From assembly GCF_000317285.1 (NCBI RefSeq), contig NZ_AJLN01000116.1, forward strand, positions 1 through 64,000: DNA of 64,000 nucleotides, given 5' to 3'. Origin of the DNA: Chlorogloeopsis fritschii PCC 6912 (lineage in GTDB: Bacteria; Cyanobacteriota; Cyanobacteriia; Cyanobacteriales; Nostocaceae). Each line of letters starts with the position of its first letter. The first letter of the stretch is position 1. Below the pieces are notes generated by a model. That model saw only the letters and a list, made by a program, of their open reading frames with translations. It made no database searches and was not told the origin of the DNA. Made by a program: the position numbers and the translations under genes. Shown one piece after another: positions 1 to 8,599 of this stretch.

Positions 1-9
1 AACGGCATT

Positions 10-732
10 TCATTCTTGCTCTGTATTTGATTGATTCGCTGCTTGAAATTGATCAATCAACGCCTGAATAATCGCTTGCGGATCGTTCGTCTCTATTCCC
101 AATTGTTGGGCAATCATCTGGCGTAAGTTCTCATCTTGCTGCATCATCACCAATAACTCTTCCAGGGTAATTGTTTGAAATTCTCCTTCTGGAAAATTTT
201 CTGACTCGTTGACTTCCCCAGAAACATTACTTTGGGAATCTTCAAAACTTGTTGCTTCTCCTTGAGGGGATTCTTGTTGTACTGTTGGAAAATCTAGAGG
301 TTCATGATCTGGCCCCCCATACTCCCAAATCGGCTCTTCTTGGTTGCGCATCAAAAGTTGCATCCCAATATCATAAGCAGTATCTCCTACTTCCCCAACA
401 CCCAATTCACCTAATTGCACCATTCGAGAAGCTAATTCGTTATTGGGAGTGGGTGATGCTAATAATCTTTCGCCAAAGCCTTGCAACCACTCTACCCAAC
501 GTTCCGTCGAGACGCGATGTTCGATATTATGTAGCCATTTTTGCGCCCAATGTTGTCCTCGTGCCTGATGTACTCCTTCCAACAGTTCGGTGAAGAGAAA
601 TTCCAAATCTGTATCATTGAGGGGTGGAGGCGGGGCTTTTTGAGTATCACCCACATATGTTGTTGGCACCTGTTTTTTACCAAACAAGCGTTGAAACAGC
701 CTTTTTAGCCACCGAATGAGCCGCTTGAGCAT
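10..732 (-). CDS. Conserved hypothetical protein, basic N-terminus and acidic C-terminus
   Basis: I do not recognise a family with a known function. The first 25 residues are strongly basic and amphipathic (repeated K-R-L-I/F pattern), which could bind membrane or nucleic acid. The middle is helical and Trp-rich. The C-terminal third is Glu/Gln-rich and ends in a helical segment. An upstream in-frame TTG (747) would add five residues, but the ATG at 732 is preferred because the basic helix starts there. The gene runs leftward to the window edge and ends with a normal stop at 10-12. It is divergent from dnaX. The coding call is good because the frame is long and codon use resembles the neighbours; the function is unknown. 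Confidence 0.7.
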   Translation of the reverse strand: MLKRLIRWLKRLFQRLFGKKQVPTTYVGDTQKAPPPPLNDTDLEFLFTELLEGVHQARGQHWAQKWLHNIEHRVSTERWVEWLQGFGERLLASPTPNNELASRMVQLGELGVGEVGDTAYDIGMQLLMRNQEEPIWEYGGPDHEPLDFPTVQQESPQGEATSFEDSQSNVSGEVNESENFPEGEFQTITLEELLVMMQQDENLRQMIAQQLGIETNDPQAIIQALIDQFQAANQSNTEQE

Positions 733-1092
733 CTGCCGCACCCTCAAGTGTTAGTTATCCTAAGATTGTAGCGATCGCCTGCCCTCTTATACTCTTTCAA
801 TTCAATAAAAACTATTAAAATCCAATTCATGCGTCACCCCTATATAGGTTATTAATAGCAGTTGACCAGTACAGATGGGTGAGTGGTAAAATAATCGTAC
901 AGGTGTACTACTACAACCTAAACACTCTGGTACTCCACCACATTGATTTTGACAGGTCGTAGGTGTTCAGATCCCCGACTTTTTAAAAAAGTCGGGGATC
1001 TATAACTCTGCCTCATCATCGCAACAGAATGTCACAATGGTTTAGCCCCGAACTTGGCTAGTTGCTAAAAACCTGAAAAGGTATTGAAATCC
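733..1092. other. Intergenic region between divergent genes
   Basis: About 360 bases without a gene. It holds one HIP1-type octamer near 769, a perfect long hairpin repeat at 970-1000 (listed separately), and the upstream region of dnaX. No small ORF with a convincing ribosome-binding site was seen. Confidence 0.6.
970..1000. repeat. Perfect palindromic repeat (GATCCCCGAC type)
   Basis: Two 15-base arms, 970-984 and 986-1000, are exact reverse complements around a single A. The outer part reads GATCCCCGACTTTTT. It lies about 90 bases upstream of dnaX. Short hairpins of this GATCCCCGACTT type are widely dispersed in filamentous cyanobacteria, so I call it a dispersed repeat. A terminator role is less likely because no gene ends immediately before it. 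Confidence 0.7.
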
Positions 1093-3264
1093 ATGTCTTA
1101 CGAACCGCTGCACCATAAGTATCGCCCCAAAAGTTTTGCTGAATTGGTGGGACAAGAAGCGATCGCTACTACCCTCACTAACGCTATCCGTGCAGCGAAA
1201 ATAGCACCTGCCTATTTGTTTACCGGGCCGAGAGGTACAGGAAAAACCTCTAGCGCTCGTATTTTAGCTAAATCACTTAATTGTATTAAAAGTGACAAAC
1301 CCACGTCCGAACCTTGTGGCGTATGCGATGTTTGTCAAGGAATTACTAAGGGTTATTCTTTAGACGTAATTGAAATTGATGCTGCCAGCAACACTGGTGT
1401 AGATAATATCCGCGAGATTATTGAAAGAGCGCAATTCGCCCCTGTTCAGTGTCGCTACAAAGTTTATGTGGTCGATGAGTGCCATATGCTCAGTACCGCA
1501 GCGTTCAATGCGCTACTTAAGACCCTAGAGGAACCACCTAAGCACGTTGTCTTTGTCCTGGCGACAACCGATCCGCAGCGAGTGCTACCAACGATTATTT
1601 CACGCTGTCAGCGGTTTGATTTCCGCAGGATTCCTTTAGAAGCGATGGTCAAGCATTTAAGTAACATCGCTACCCAAGAAAACATTAATATTACTCCTGA
1701 AGCAGTTACCTTAATAGCTCAAATTGCTCAGGGAGGATTGCGGGATGCGGAAAGCTTACTCGATCAGTTAAGTTTATTGTCGGGGGAAGTGACGCCTGAG
1801 CGAGTTTGGGATTTAGTGGGTTCGGTGAGCGAACGTGACTTGCTAATATTGTTGAGCGCGATCGCTTCTGACAATCCGGAAGCGGTGCTTGATTGTACTC
1901 GTAAAATCCTAGATCGCGGTCGAGAACCTCTCATCATTCTTCAGAATCTAGCTTCTTTTTACCGAGATCTACTCATTGCCAACACCGCACCTAGCCGCCA
2001 CGATTTAGTGGCTTGTACTCCCCAAACTTGGCAAGCGCTGGTTGATTTATCTCAACAGTTGGATAGAAGTACCATTTTGCTAGGACAACAGCACCTGCGA
2101 TCGGCTGAAGTGCAATTGAAGAATACTACCCAACCACGTTTGTGGTTAGAAGTAACACTGTTGGGATTGTTACCTTCAGCACATCATAGCAGTCAACCAT
2201 CAACTACAAGCCGACCAACTCCTGCGGCAACACCAAACCTTCGCATCTCCACACCACCTCCCTCTTTTGCCCAAACTTCAAGTAATAAAGAAGACGCCCA
2301 TAGGCAATACACTTCCGAACACGAGCAAACATCCGAAGTAGTCAATGGCAGACAATTCAAATCATCTGCTGCGGATGCCAAGCCTGTCTCTGAAAACGGG
2401 CACATAGCAGCAAACCCTACTTTCCAAGCAGCTAACGGCAGTGCATCGAAATCGCAGATGCCTTCTCCAGAAACGTCTGCAAGTAATCTGCCCTCCACAA
2501 AAGCTTACCCTACCGAACGAGAACCTCCAGAGGAAACGCAGTCACCTGCAAAGCCTCCTGCACAGCAAAGCTCTGGGCAAAGTAATGGTTCTTCTAAAGC
2601 ACTATCTCATGATTCCGCTTCTGGTGAATTCTCTCCACCTGGTAATGACTCCTCTACAAATCAAGAGCAAGTTGCTACAACAGCAAATTTTGACTTGACT
2701 CAGATTTGGCAACAGGTACTTGCTAATTTCCAGCCTGTTTCCCGGCGGGAGCTATTGCGGCAAATGTGCCATCTGATCGAGTTTGACGGCGCTGTAGCTT
2801 GTATTGCCATCAAACAAGCTTGGTATAAAAAAGTACAGTCAGAACAGTCAAAAATTGCAGCAGCGTTTCAGGAAACTTTCCAGCGTCAGATTCAAGTAAA
2901 CTTGGCATTAGCAACTGCATCAAACTCTACACTCCCTAAGAGTACTTCTTCACCTCAACCACAGCCTACTTTTAACCAGCAAAGGCATAATCCACCAGTT
3001 GAAACTGCCAAAGCAGTACAAACACCGCCTCAAAAAACGGAATCAGTTAAGAATCCCAATGTGGTAAAAACTTCACCTCCGCCACAACCACAAACTGCAC
3101 CAACTGTGGATTGGGAAACTGATGAAGTGGCGATCGCCGCTCAACGTTTAGCACAGTTTTTTGATGGGCAGATTATTAATTTTACAGAGGATACAGCAGA
3201 AGTAGCTAACTCTAACAACACCGCCCAATGGGAAGAAGAAGCAGAAACAGATGAGGAATTTTAA
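1093..3264 (+). CDS. dnaX: DNA polymerase III subunit gamma/tau
   Basis: Clamp-loader ATPase of the replicative polymerase; it helps load the beta clamp and ties the polymerase cores together. The N-terminal AAA+ module has a P-loop GPRGTGKT (about residues 45-52), a four-Cys zinc site (about 64, 75, 78, 81), a Walker B VVDECHM and an SRCQRF sensor/Arg-finger region. A long Ser/Pro/Gln linker (about 370-540) leads to a conserved C-terminal domain that contacts polymerase. The start is taken as ATG 1093 (MSYEPLHHKYRP), the usual family start, rather than the in-frame TTG nine bases upstream. No intein interrupts the ATPase motifs, although some cyanobacterial dnaX genes carry one. About 723 residues, a normal cyanobacterial size. 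Confidence 0.97.
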   Translation: MSYEPLHHKYRPKSFAELVGQEAIATTLTNAIRAAKIAPAYLFTGPRGTGKTSSARILAKSLNCIKSDKPTSEPCGVCDVCQGITKGYSLDVIEIDAASNTGVDNIREIIERAQFAPVQCRYKVYVVDECHMLSTAAFNALLKTLEEPPKHVVFVLATTDPQRVLPTIISRCQRFDFRRIPLEAMVKHLSNIATQENINITPEAVTLIAQIAQGGLRDAESLLDQLSLLSGEVTPERVWDLVGSVSERDLLILLSAIASDNPEAVLDCTRKILDRGREPLIILQNLASFYRDLLIANTAPSRHDLVACTPQTWQALVDLSQQLDRSTILLGQQHLRSAEVQLKNTTQPRLWLEVTLLGLLPSAHHSSQPSTTSRPTPAATPNLRISTPPPSFAQTSSNKEDAHRQYTSEHEQTSEVVNGRQFKSSAADAKPVSENGHIAANPTFQAANGSASKSQMPSPETSASNLPSTKAYPTEREPPEETQSPAKPPAQQSSGQSNGSSKALSHDSASGEFSPPGNDSSTNQEQVATTANFDLTQIWQQVLANFQPVSRRELLRQMCHLIEFDGAVACIAIKQAWYKKVQSEQSKIAAAFQETFQRQIQVNLALATASNSTLPKSTSSPQPQPTFNQQRHNPPVETAKAVQTPPQKTESVKNPNVVKTSPPPQPQTAPTVDWETDEVAIAAQRLAQFFDGQIINFTEDTAEVANSNNTAQWEEEAETDEEF

Positions 3265-3270
3265 TTAGTA

Positions 3271-3402
3271 GGGGCGGGTTTATCTAGAATATTTCGTTAT
3301 TCTAGAGAGATTGTTGTTAAAACCCGCCCTTACCTAGTTAGTAGGGGCGGGTTTATTCATAGATATCTTGTTATTTTATTGAGATTGCGGTTAAACCCGC
3401 CC
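3271..3402. repeat. Two tandem GGGGCGGGTTT...AAACCCGCCC palindromes
   Basis: Two imperfect copies, 3271-3329 and 3344-3402, each start with GGGGCGGGTTTA and end with the complementary AAACCCGCCC, separated by about 38 AT-rich bases. They sit just after the dnaX stop between convergent genes. Other copies of the same family are at about 10564, 40604, 46696 and 47715. They may act as bidirectional terminators here, but sequence and dispersal fit a small mobile palindromic repeat. Confidence 0.75.
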
Positions 3403-3485
3403 ATGTAGTAGTTAGTAGTTGGTTGTTAACCACTATCTACAGTAGGAGTTATTTGAACCACTATCCACTATCCACTATCTACTAA

Positions 3486-4898
3486 CTAATTTTCACTTCC
3501 CGTATGTACAGTTTTCACCCATTTCAACCGCTTGGGGCGTACTGACATTCGGGCAGTGTTACTGCTCATCACCACTAGCCAGTGGAGCATATACAAAGTA
3601 CCGCGCAAGGTTTGGAGTAGCAGCAAGAAGTAAGTAGAAATCTTGAAGCCTTTTTGTTTCCTCACCCTTGCCAAGCCAGCAAACATCCCTGCCACCGACA
3701 TTGTTACGGTTAAGCCAGTTACTGGGCTGAGTATTGGCGGACGATGCTTGGCGATCGCCATCAACAAATCAGGCACTGCTGCGGTGGGCAAGATGTACTG
3801 GATCAACATGAATGCCAGCAGATCCCAGGTTTTGCGGGTGCCCATGCGGTTTTTGAGAATCAGATCCCAGTAGTCTAAATAGCGCTGATATCCCCCTTCA
3901 GCCCAACGGTTGCGCTGATGCCAAAGGGCGATCGCGCTCGTCACACCTTCTTCTTCAACCGCTGGGTGGAACACGCAATCAATATCCCAGTTGGTTAAAT
4001 GTAAGCGGAGTGTCAGATCCAAGTCATCTGTGATCGTTTCTTCATTCCAGCCACCACAACCCGCAAGGGCTTTGCGCCGGACAAATTGACCATTTCCCCG
4101 CAACTCACCAATGCCACCTAAAGCAGTTCGCTGTTGCTGAATGTAGGCATCAACTGCCATTTCTGCCATCTGACCCTTTGTCCAAAAATTTTCTTCGGCG
4201 TTGGCGATCGCTTTTCGCACTTGCACCGCCCCCAGATTTTCACGTTGGAACAAGGGTATGACTTGCAGGAGCATATCTTTTGGCACTTGAGCATCAGCGT
4301 CAAATACTGCCAAAATATCCCCTTTTGTTAAGGGCAGAACCTGATTTAATGCCCCAGACTTGCCGCCACCTGCTCCCACTGGACGCTGCAACACTCTTAA
4401 ATTGTCGTATTTTTGCGCCAGTTCTGCTAAGAGCTGTGGTGTTCGATCGCTGCTCTTATCGTCAACGATCCAGACTTCGTACTTGTCTTCCGGGTATTCT
4501 AAGCTGCAAAGGTTTCTGACTAATTTATCAATTACAGCCTCTTCATTTTTGGCAGCTACCAAAACCGAGACATAGGGGAAATCACCCTGGATTTGCTCGT
4601 GAGGACGGCGGGGTTTAGCAAACACCAACACCAGGGCGTGCAGCCCAAGAATTGTAGTTAGTCCCAGTACAAACAAAGAACCCCAAGAAACTAAATGCAG
4701 GGCGATCGTGCCACTCCAAACAATTGTGAGAGCCAAAGCAGCTTTGCGTCTGCGACCTTGAAAGCGGGATGGAACAGACACGGGAGTTGATGTCTCTTCC
4801 TCCAGCACATCTTCTTGCACCGATAGGTCGGCAAGCAAGGAGTCGAGCGGATCAAGCTCGTTGTAAGAATCGTTTTCGGGCCAGAAATTCGCTGGCAT
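3486..4898 (-). CDS. mgdA: Beta-monoglucosyldiacylglycerol synthase (GT2 family)
   Basis: Membrane glycosyltransferase that transfers glucose from UDP-glucose to diacylglycerol, the first step of galactolipid synthesis for thylakoids in cyanobacteria. The 470-residue protein has two N-terminal membrane helices (about 55-95), then a GT-A fold with the processive-type GT2 motifs: DD (146-147), DAD (200-202), TDD (290-292) and QRNRW (328-332). Further hydrophobic helices follow at about 355-445. The N-terminus (MPANFWPENDSYNELDPLDS) resembles the Sll1377 family as I remember it, which is why I prefer this over a generic cellulose-synthase-like call. The start overlaps the end of the upstream radical-SAM gene by 47 bases on the same strand, suggesting co-transcription. 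Confidence 0.82.
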   Translation of the reverse strand: MPANFWPENDSYNELDPLDSLLADLSVQEDVLEEETSTPVSVPSRFQGRRRKAALALTIVWSGTIALHLVSWGSLFVLGLTTILGLHALVLVFAKPRRPHEQIQGDFPYVSVLVAAKNEEAVIDKLVRNLCSLEYPEDKYEVWIVDDKSSDRTPQLLAELAQKYDNLRVLQRPVGAGGGKSGALNQVLPLTKGDILAVFDADAQVPKDMLLQVIPLFQRENLGAVQVRKAIANAEENFWTKGQMAEMAVDAYIQQQRTALGGIGELRGNGQFVRRKALAGCGGWNEETITDDLDLTLRLHLTNWDIDCVFHPAVEEEGVTSAIALWHQRNRWAEGGYQRYLDYWDLILKNRMGTRKTWDLLAFMLIQYILPTAAVPDLLMAIAKHRPPILSPVTGLTVTMSVAGMFAGLARVRKQKGFKISTYFLLLLQTLRGTLYMLHWLVVMSSNTARMSVRPKRLKWVKTVHTGSEN

Positions 4899-5826
4899 AG
4901 GTAACTTGATTCAACCACCAGTATTTGTCAACACCCATAAAGAAGCTGGGTATCAGATAACACCAAACCGTACAACCTTCACACACCTTGAGCTTACCTT
5001 GAGAGCGGCGGTAATTTTCCACCTCTTCCGACTCTCGATAAAGTTCGTAGAGCCGTCCTTGAATGGGAATTCCAGTTTGAGCAAAGTGGTAACAAGGCAG
5101 TAACAGTTCGTCGTTAGGAGAAATAGCAATGACCGCATCTACCGCTTTACAGCGGGGATTTTTGGTATCATTGCCGCCAGCTTCAATAAAAGCCAGTGCA
5201 GCCCTATTGTACCCGACATTCTTGTATTTCTTCGCGGTATCTTCTATTGCCGCCACCATTTCCGGGGTGGGATTTTTACCAGAGTTGTAGTTTTCATGGG
5301 CAGTGAAGGCAGGATTGAGCCAAACGCGCACACCTAAATTTTTACCCAGTTCTGCTACTTCCTCAATGCGATCATAGTTTTGAGCGGTGACGGTATGGTT
5401 GAGTACAGGATATTCTCCCAAAGACTTGGCGATTTTTACGGATTCGACCAAAGTGTCAAAAATTTTCACTCCCCGCGAGCGATCGTGAGTGTCAGCATCC
5501 GCTCCATCCAGAGAGAAATTCAAAAAGTCAACCAAGCCCTGAATTTCTTTAGCTTTCTCCGGATACAAAATTGTATTTGTCGTCATGCTGGTATAAAAAC
5601 CCTGCTGCTTGGCTTCAGTATAAATTTGTCCTACATCATGCCGCAGCAGCGGTTCGCCACCTGTAAAGTCTACGTACTTTACTCCCAAGCGACGTAAATC
5701 TTGCAAGTTATGCTTGATTGTCTCAAAATTAGCTTCTTTTCCCGGTTCTAATGCCCAAATGTTACAAAAGTGACAGCGAGCATTACAACGATATGTCAAA
5801 TAGTAGTTCGCAACCAGTGGAGCCAT
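4852..5826 (-). CDS. Radical SAM protein with C-terminal Cys cluster
   Basis: Predicted radical S-adenosylmethionine enzyme. The cluster motif CNARCHFC places the three [4Fe-4S] cysteines at about 14, 18 and 21, followed by a GGEP motif (SAM binding). The C-terminus carries more cysteines (CEGCTVWC), as in SPASM-type or auxiliary-cluster enzymes. 324 residues. The 3' end overlaps the GT2 lipid glucosyltransferase by 47 bases, so the two are probably translated from one transcript. The context hints at a role near lipid or envelope metabolism, but the substrate cannot be told from sequence. Confidence 0.85.
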   Translation of the reverse strand: MAPLVANYYLTYRCNARCHFCNIWALEPGKEANFETIKHNLQDLRRLGVKYVDFTGGEPLLRHDVGQIYTEAKQQGFYTSMTTNTILYPEKAKEIQGLVDFLNFSLDGADADTHDRSRGVKIFDTLVESVKIAKSLGEYPVLNHTVTAQNYDRIEEVAELGKNLGVRVWLNPAFTAHENYNSGKNPTPEMVAAIEDTAKKYKNVGYNRAALAFIEAGGNDTKNPRCKAVDAVIAISPNDELLLPCYHFAQTGIPIQGRLYELYRESEEVENYRRSQGKLKVCEGCTVWCYLIPSFFMGVDKYWWLNQVTYASEFLARKRFLQRA

Positions 5827-5907
5827 AGTGTTAAACCACTAAAGTTTTCCTTAACACATCTTTAAACGGAGTTACAAAAGAGTCAACAATAATTTAGTTA
5901 TTTGTAA

Positions 5908-6050
5908 TTTGGTCATTGGTCATTGGTCATTCTCCTTTTTCCCTTTTCCCCCTGTCCCCTGTCCCCTGTCCCCTTGTCCCCTGTCCCCTTGTCCCCTGTC
6001 CCCTTGTCCCCGTGTCCCCTGTCCCCTTGTCCCCCACTCTCCCCCTCCTC
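5908..6050. repeat. Heptamer and CCCCTGT/CCCCTTGT simple-repeat tract
   Basis: A short run of the TTGGTCA heptamer (about 5908-5930) passes into a long pyrimidine-rich tract built of CCCCTGT and CCCCTTGT units to about 6035. It fills most of the 390-base gap between the divergent radical-SAM gene and the next gene. Long ORFs in all three plus frames here are only translations of the repeat. Nothing else in 5827-6216 looks like a gene. Confidence 0.8.
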
Positions 6051-6216
6051 TTCCACAGGCAGCTGTGTATCAAGACGCTTTTTTGGGAATACTATCAAAG
6101 GTCACTCATATGCCTGATTTTTACTAGGGGTGTAGATGAATTATTTCAACCCTACACCTTTACACCCCATCCCCCGAATGGGACTTGGATCAACCCACTT
6201 GAGGAGTATTTAAGTT

Positions 6217-6591
6217 ATGTCTATCGAGCAACTCCAGCCTGTCACTCAGCAGCAAGCCAATGTCTATATGCCATATACTCAAGCTAACAAGCGGAATTTC
6301 TTGCCCTACGCTATCAGTCTCTATCAAAAAAGTGTGTTGGAGGGGCAGCGCAAAATAGAAGGCAGTGAAAATATTCCTTTTGTTGCCACTTGGAATGTTG
6401 CTGCACTGCCTTCAGACTTAACTCGTTGTCGCGTTCAGTTTGATGGCAATGCGGAGCTAAATTATGAGGTGATGATGGCAAGTTTCGAGTTTATAAATTA
6501 TTTAATTGAATTAATGGAAAATTACAAGCGTTATCGTGTCACTGATTTTTCTCAGACTTTCTACCGCAAGTTGCTAAAAATAGACGAATAA
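6217..6591 (+). CDS. Conserved hypothetical protein (124 aa)
   Basis: Compact soluble protein with no signal peptide or membrane segment. The N-terminus is Gln-rich, and the middle contains a Y-[AM]-P-Y type motif followed by a helix. I do not recognise the family. Codon use matches the neighbours and the frame is free of repeats apart from the region upstream of its ATG. The nearest genes are unrelated, so context gives no function. Confidence 0.65.
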   Translation: MSIEQLQPVTQQQANVYMPYTQANKRNFLPYAISLYQKSVLEGQRKIEGSENIPFVATWNVAALPSDLTRCRVQFDGNAELNYEVMMASFEFINYLIELMENYKRYRVTDFSQTFYRKLLKIDE

Positions 6592-6803
6592 ATTTGGCGC
6601 TAGTGATAATATCCCCCAAAAGTAATAGATTTGGGCACACCCTAATTGAAAATAAAGCTTATTTTTAGTCAAAATTCCTCCTTGCAAGTTAAGTAATCAC
6701 TTCCTTTTGCATCTGTGGCTGCAACCCGATCGCCTTGGTTCGCCCTAAAATTAATAAACACTAAGCAAAGGTTGTACCGACTTTTGAAATTAGGAGTGTA
6801 TGT

Positions 6804-7898
6804 GTGCCAAAATCCCCTAAATATTTATTAATTGGCTCGACGGAGGCTTACAGTGGTAAATCAGCGACCGTTCTAGGTTTGTATCATTTACTACAACAAC
6901 AAGGGCTGGATATTACTTATGGCAAGCCGCTAGGTACGTGCTTGAGCGAATCTTCTGGAAGTGCTGTTGAGGAAGATGTCCAGTTTATTGCAGCCAGTCT
7001 CAATCTGCCAGAAAATCGTGTTGCACCTACTCTACTGGCGTTAAACGAAGTCACCATGCAAAAACGCTTGTGCGGAGAAGACACAACTGATTATCGGCAG
7101 TCTTTAGCGCAAAAATATCTACAAATGTCAGTCGGTAATTTGGTTTTACTAGAAGGGCCAGGTAACTTAGAAGAAGGCAGTTTATATAATTTGTCTTTGC
7201 CACAAGTAGCAGAAGTTATTGATGCTGCCGTGCTGTTAGTAACTCGCTATCAGTCACTGCTTTCGATTGAGTCTGTATTGTCTGCCAAGCAGCGTTTAGG
7301 AAAACGCTTAATCGGTTTTGTACTCAATGATGTTCCCGCCGAACAAACACAAATCTTTGATACAACTATCCGCCCCTTTTTAGAACAACAGGGAATTCCT
7401 GTACTGGGAATCTTACCTAGAAGCGATTTGCTACGCAGTGTTAGCGTGCGTGAACTCGTACACCAGCTAAATGCAGAAGTTCTTTGCCGCAGCGATCGCC
7501 TGGATTTGATGGTAGAAAGCCTAGCGATTGGGGCAATGAATGTTAACGCCGCCGTCAAGTATTTCCGTAAACGCCGGAATATGGCAGTAGTTACGGGAGG
7601 CGATCGCGTGGAAATTCAGCAAGCAGCTTTAGAAACTTCGACTCAATGTCTGATTCTTACCGGACAACTACCACCACCCTCTTTTATTCTCAATCGTGCT
7701 GAAGAGTTAGAAATACCTATTCTATCAGTAGACTTGGATACCCTAACTACTGTGGAAATTGTGGATAAGACTTTTGGGCAAGTGCGTGTTCACGAACCGA
7801 TAAAAGTCCACTGCATTCGCCAATTGATGTCTGAACATTTTGATATCAAGCGTTTGCTCAATCTCTTGGATTTAAGTCCGGCAGCAGCTTTACCATAA
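6804..7898 (+). CDS. BioD-like/DRTGG-domain protein (phosphotransacetylase-family N-terminal type)
   Basis: The N-terminal half is a P-loop dethiobiotin-synthetase-like fold (GSTEAYSGKSATVLGL, about residues 9-24). The C-terminal half contains a DRTGG-type domain (the stretch around AVVTGGDRVEIQQAAL). This arrangement is the N-terminal part of some phosphotransacetylases but without the catalytic Pta domain, so enzyme activity is uncertain; it may be regulatory. The GTG start at 6804 is supported by AGGAG at 6792-6796, seven bases upstream, and by the PKYLLIGSTE family start. 364 residues. It converges with the DUF3291 gene over a hairpin. Confidence 0.8.
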   Translation: MPKSPKYLLIGSTEAYSGKSATVLGLYHLLQQQGLDITYGKPLGTCLSESSGSAVEEDVQFIAASLNLPENRVAPTLLALNEVTMQKRLCGEDTTDYRQSLAQKYLQMSVGNLVLLEGPGNLEEGSLYNLSLPQVAEVIDAAVLLVTRYQSLLSIESVLSAKQRLGKRLIGFVLNDVPAEQTQIFDTTIRPFLEQQGIPVLGILPRSDLLRSVSVRELVHQLNAEVLCRSDRLDLMVESLAIGAMNVNAAVKYFRKRRNMAVVTGGDRVEIQQAALETSTQCLILTGQLPPPSFILNRAEELEIPILSVDLDTLTTVEIVDKTFGQVRVHEPIKVHCIRQLMSEHFDIKRLLNLLDLSPAAALP

Positions 7899-7944
7899 CC
7901 AGGATTTCTACTAACTTCAATTCTGTCATGAAGATGGAAGCTAG

Positions 7945-7965
7945 AGGCACAGCGTTGCTGTGCCT
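7945..7965. terminator. Hairpin between convergent genes
   Basis: AGGCACAGC and GCTGTGCCT (9-base arms, GTT loop) form a perfect stem in the 84-base gap between two converging genes. The flanks are only moderately T-rich, so it is a likely bidirectional terminator rather than a textbook one. Confidence 0.5.
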
Positions 7966-7982
7966 TGATTCATTATTATCAG

Positions 7983-8420
7983 TCAGCTTTTTTTGAGAGG
8001 ATGTAGTGCGATCGCTTTCGGTGATGTTGGAGATGGAATTTCTCGCCTCTGGTGAGCAACTGATGGATGAAGCACCTTTGTAAAATGACCTTCTGCCACC
8101 ATACAGTAATGAGCCTTATTTGTATCAGGCAAGTTGCTATCTAATTGTTGCCAGTGAACGACTGCCACTTCATCACACCAATGTGGCAAGTATCGCATAG
8201 CTTGGCGGTGCGAGCCAGAGTTGCGGTAATTGCGCATAGCCAACTCATCTTTCCAAGCAGTCAGCGTCCAAAATGCACCGTGTTCGTCTCTGAAGAGCTT
8301 ACCGCTCAAAAATCCAGGAGTATTGAGAATTTGCCAAACACTCATGATGTTGTGCCATAAAAAGGCTGGTAAATAACGAGGCGCTCTCAAGTGCAAGCGC
8401 GTAACTGAAATTAATACCAT
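7983..8420 (-). CDS. DUF3291-type protein (dimeric alpha-beta barrel)
   Basis: Matches the DUF3291/antibiotic-monooxygenase-like pattern by eye: an N-terminal TRL-L-APRYLP segment, an FWTLTAWKDE strand-helix, a SGSHRQAM helix and CDEVAVVHW near the end of the fold. Such proteins are small dimeric ferredoxin-like barrels of unknown substrate. The C-terminal 30 residues are basic and variable. It is divergent from a PadR regulator, so it is a likely target of that regulator (inference). Confidence 0.75.
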   Translation of the reverse strand: MVLISVTRLHLRAPRYLPAFLWHNIMSVWQILNTPGFLSGKLFRDEHGAFWTLTAWKDELAMRNYRNSGSHRQAMRYLPHWCDEVAVVHWQQLDSNLPDTNKAHYCMVAEGHFTKVLHPSVAHQRREIPSPTSPKAIALHPLKKS

Positions 8421-8527
8421 GAGATTATTCTCCTAAGTTGAATAGATGATCTATCTCTCAACAAGGTGTGTCGTGACGTACAATCCTTGCTATTGCCGTC
8501 AACAAACCCTTATACTGTATTCAAACT

Positions 8528-8570
8528 TTTGAATATGCAACTAGTTGCTTATAAATTTAGTATATTCAAA
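8528..8570. promoter_or_regulatory. Candidate operator between DUF3291 and padR-type genes
   Basis: The 179-base divergent gap holds a perfect 12-base palindrome GCAACTAGTTGC (8537-8548). Outside it lies an inverted pair TTTGAATAT (8528-8536) and ATATTCAAA (8562-8570). Nested AT-rich palindromes in the gap shared with a PadR gene are what an autoregulatory operator would look like. No binding evidence. Confidence 0.4.
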
Positions 8571-8599
8571 AAATTGCATATTGTACATAAAAGATTTTT

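Noticed and set aside
1093-3264. Possible intein in dnaX
   Set aside because: The ATPase region is continuous and of normal length; no intein blocks.
3265-3485. tRNA or small RNA in the palindromes after dnaX
   Set aside because: No cloverleaf or CCA-end pattern; the hairpins belong to a repeat family.
5909-6287. Several overlapping frames of 60-120 codons on both strands
   Set aside because: They are translations of the CCCCTGT repeat tract in all frames; no start signal and no protein-like composition.
6600-6690. Minus-strand 32-codon frame with TTG after AGGAGG near 6676
   Set aside because: It runs into the antisense of the upstream gene and looks like no known small protein; the AGGAGG is probably chance.
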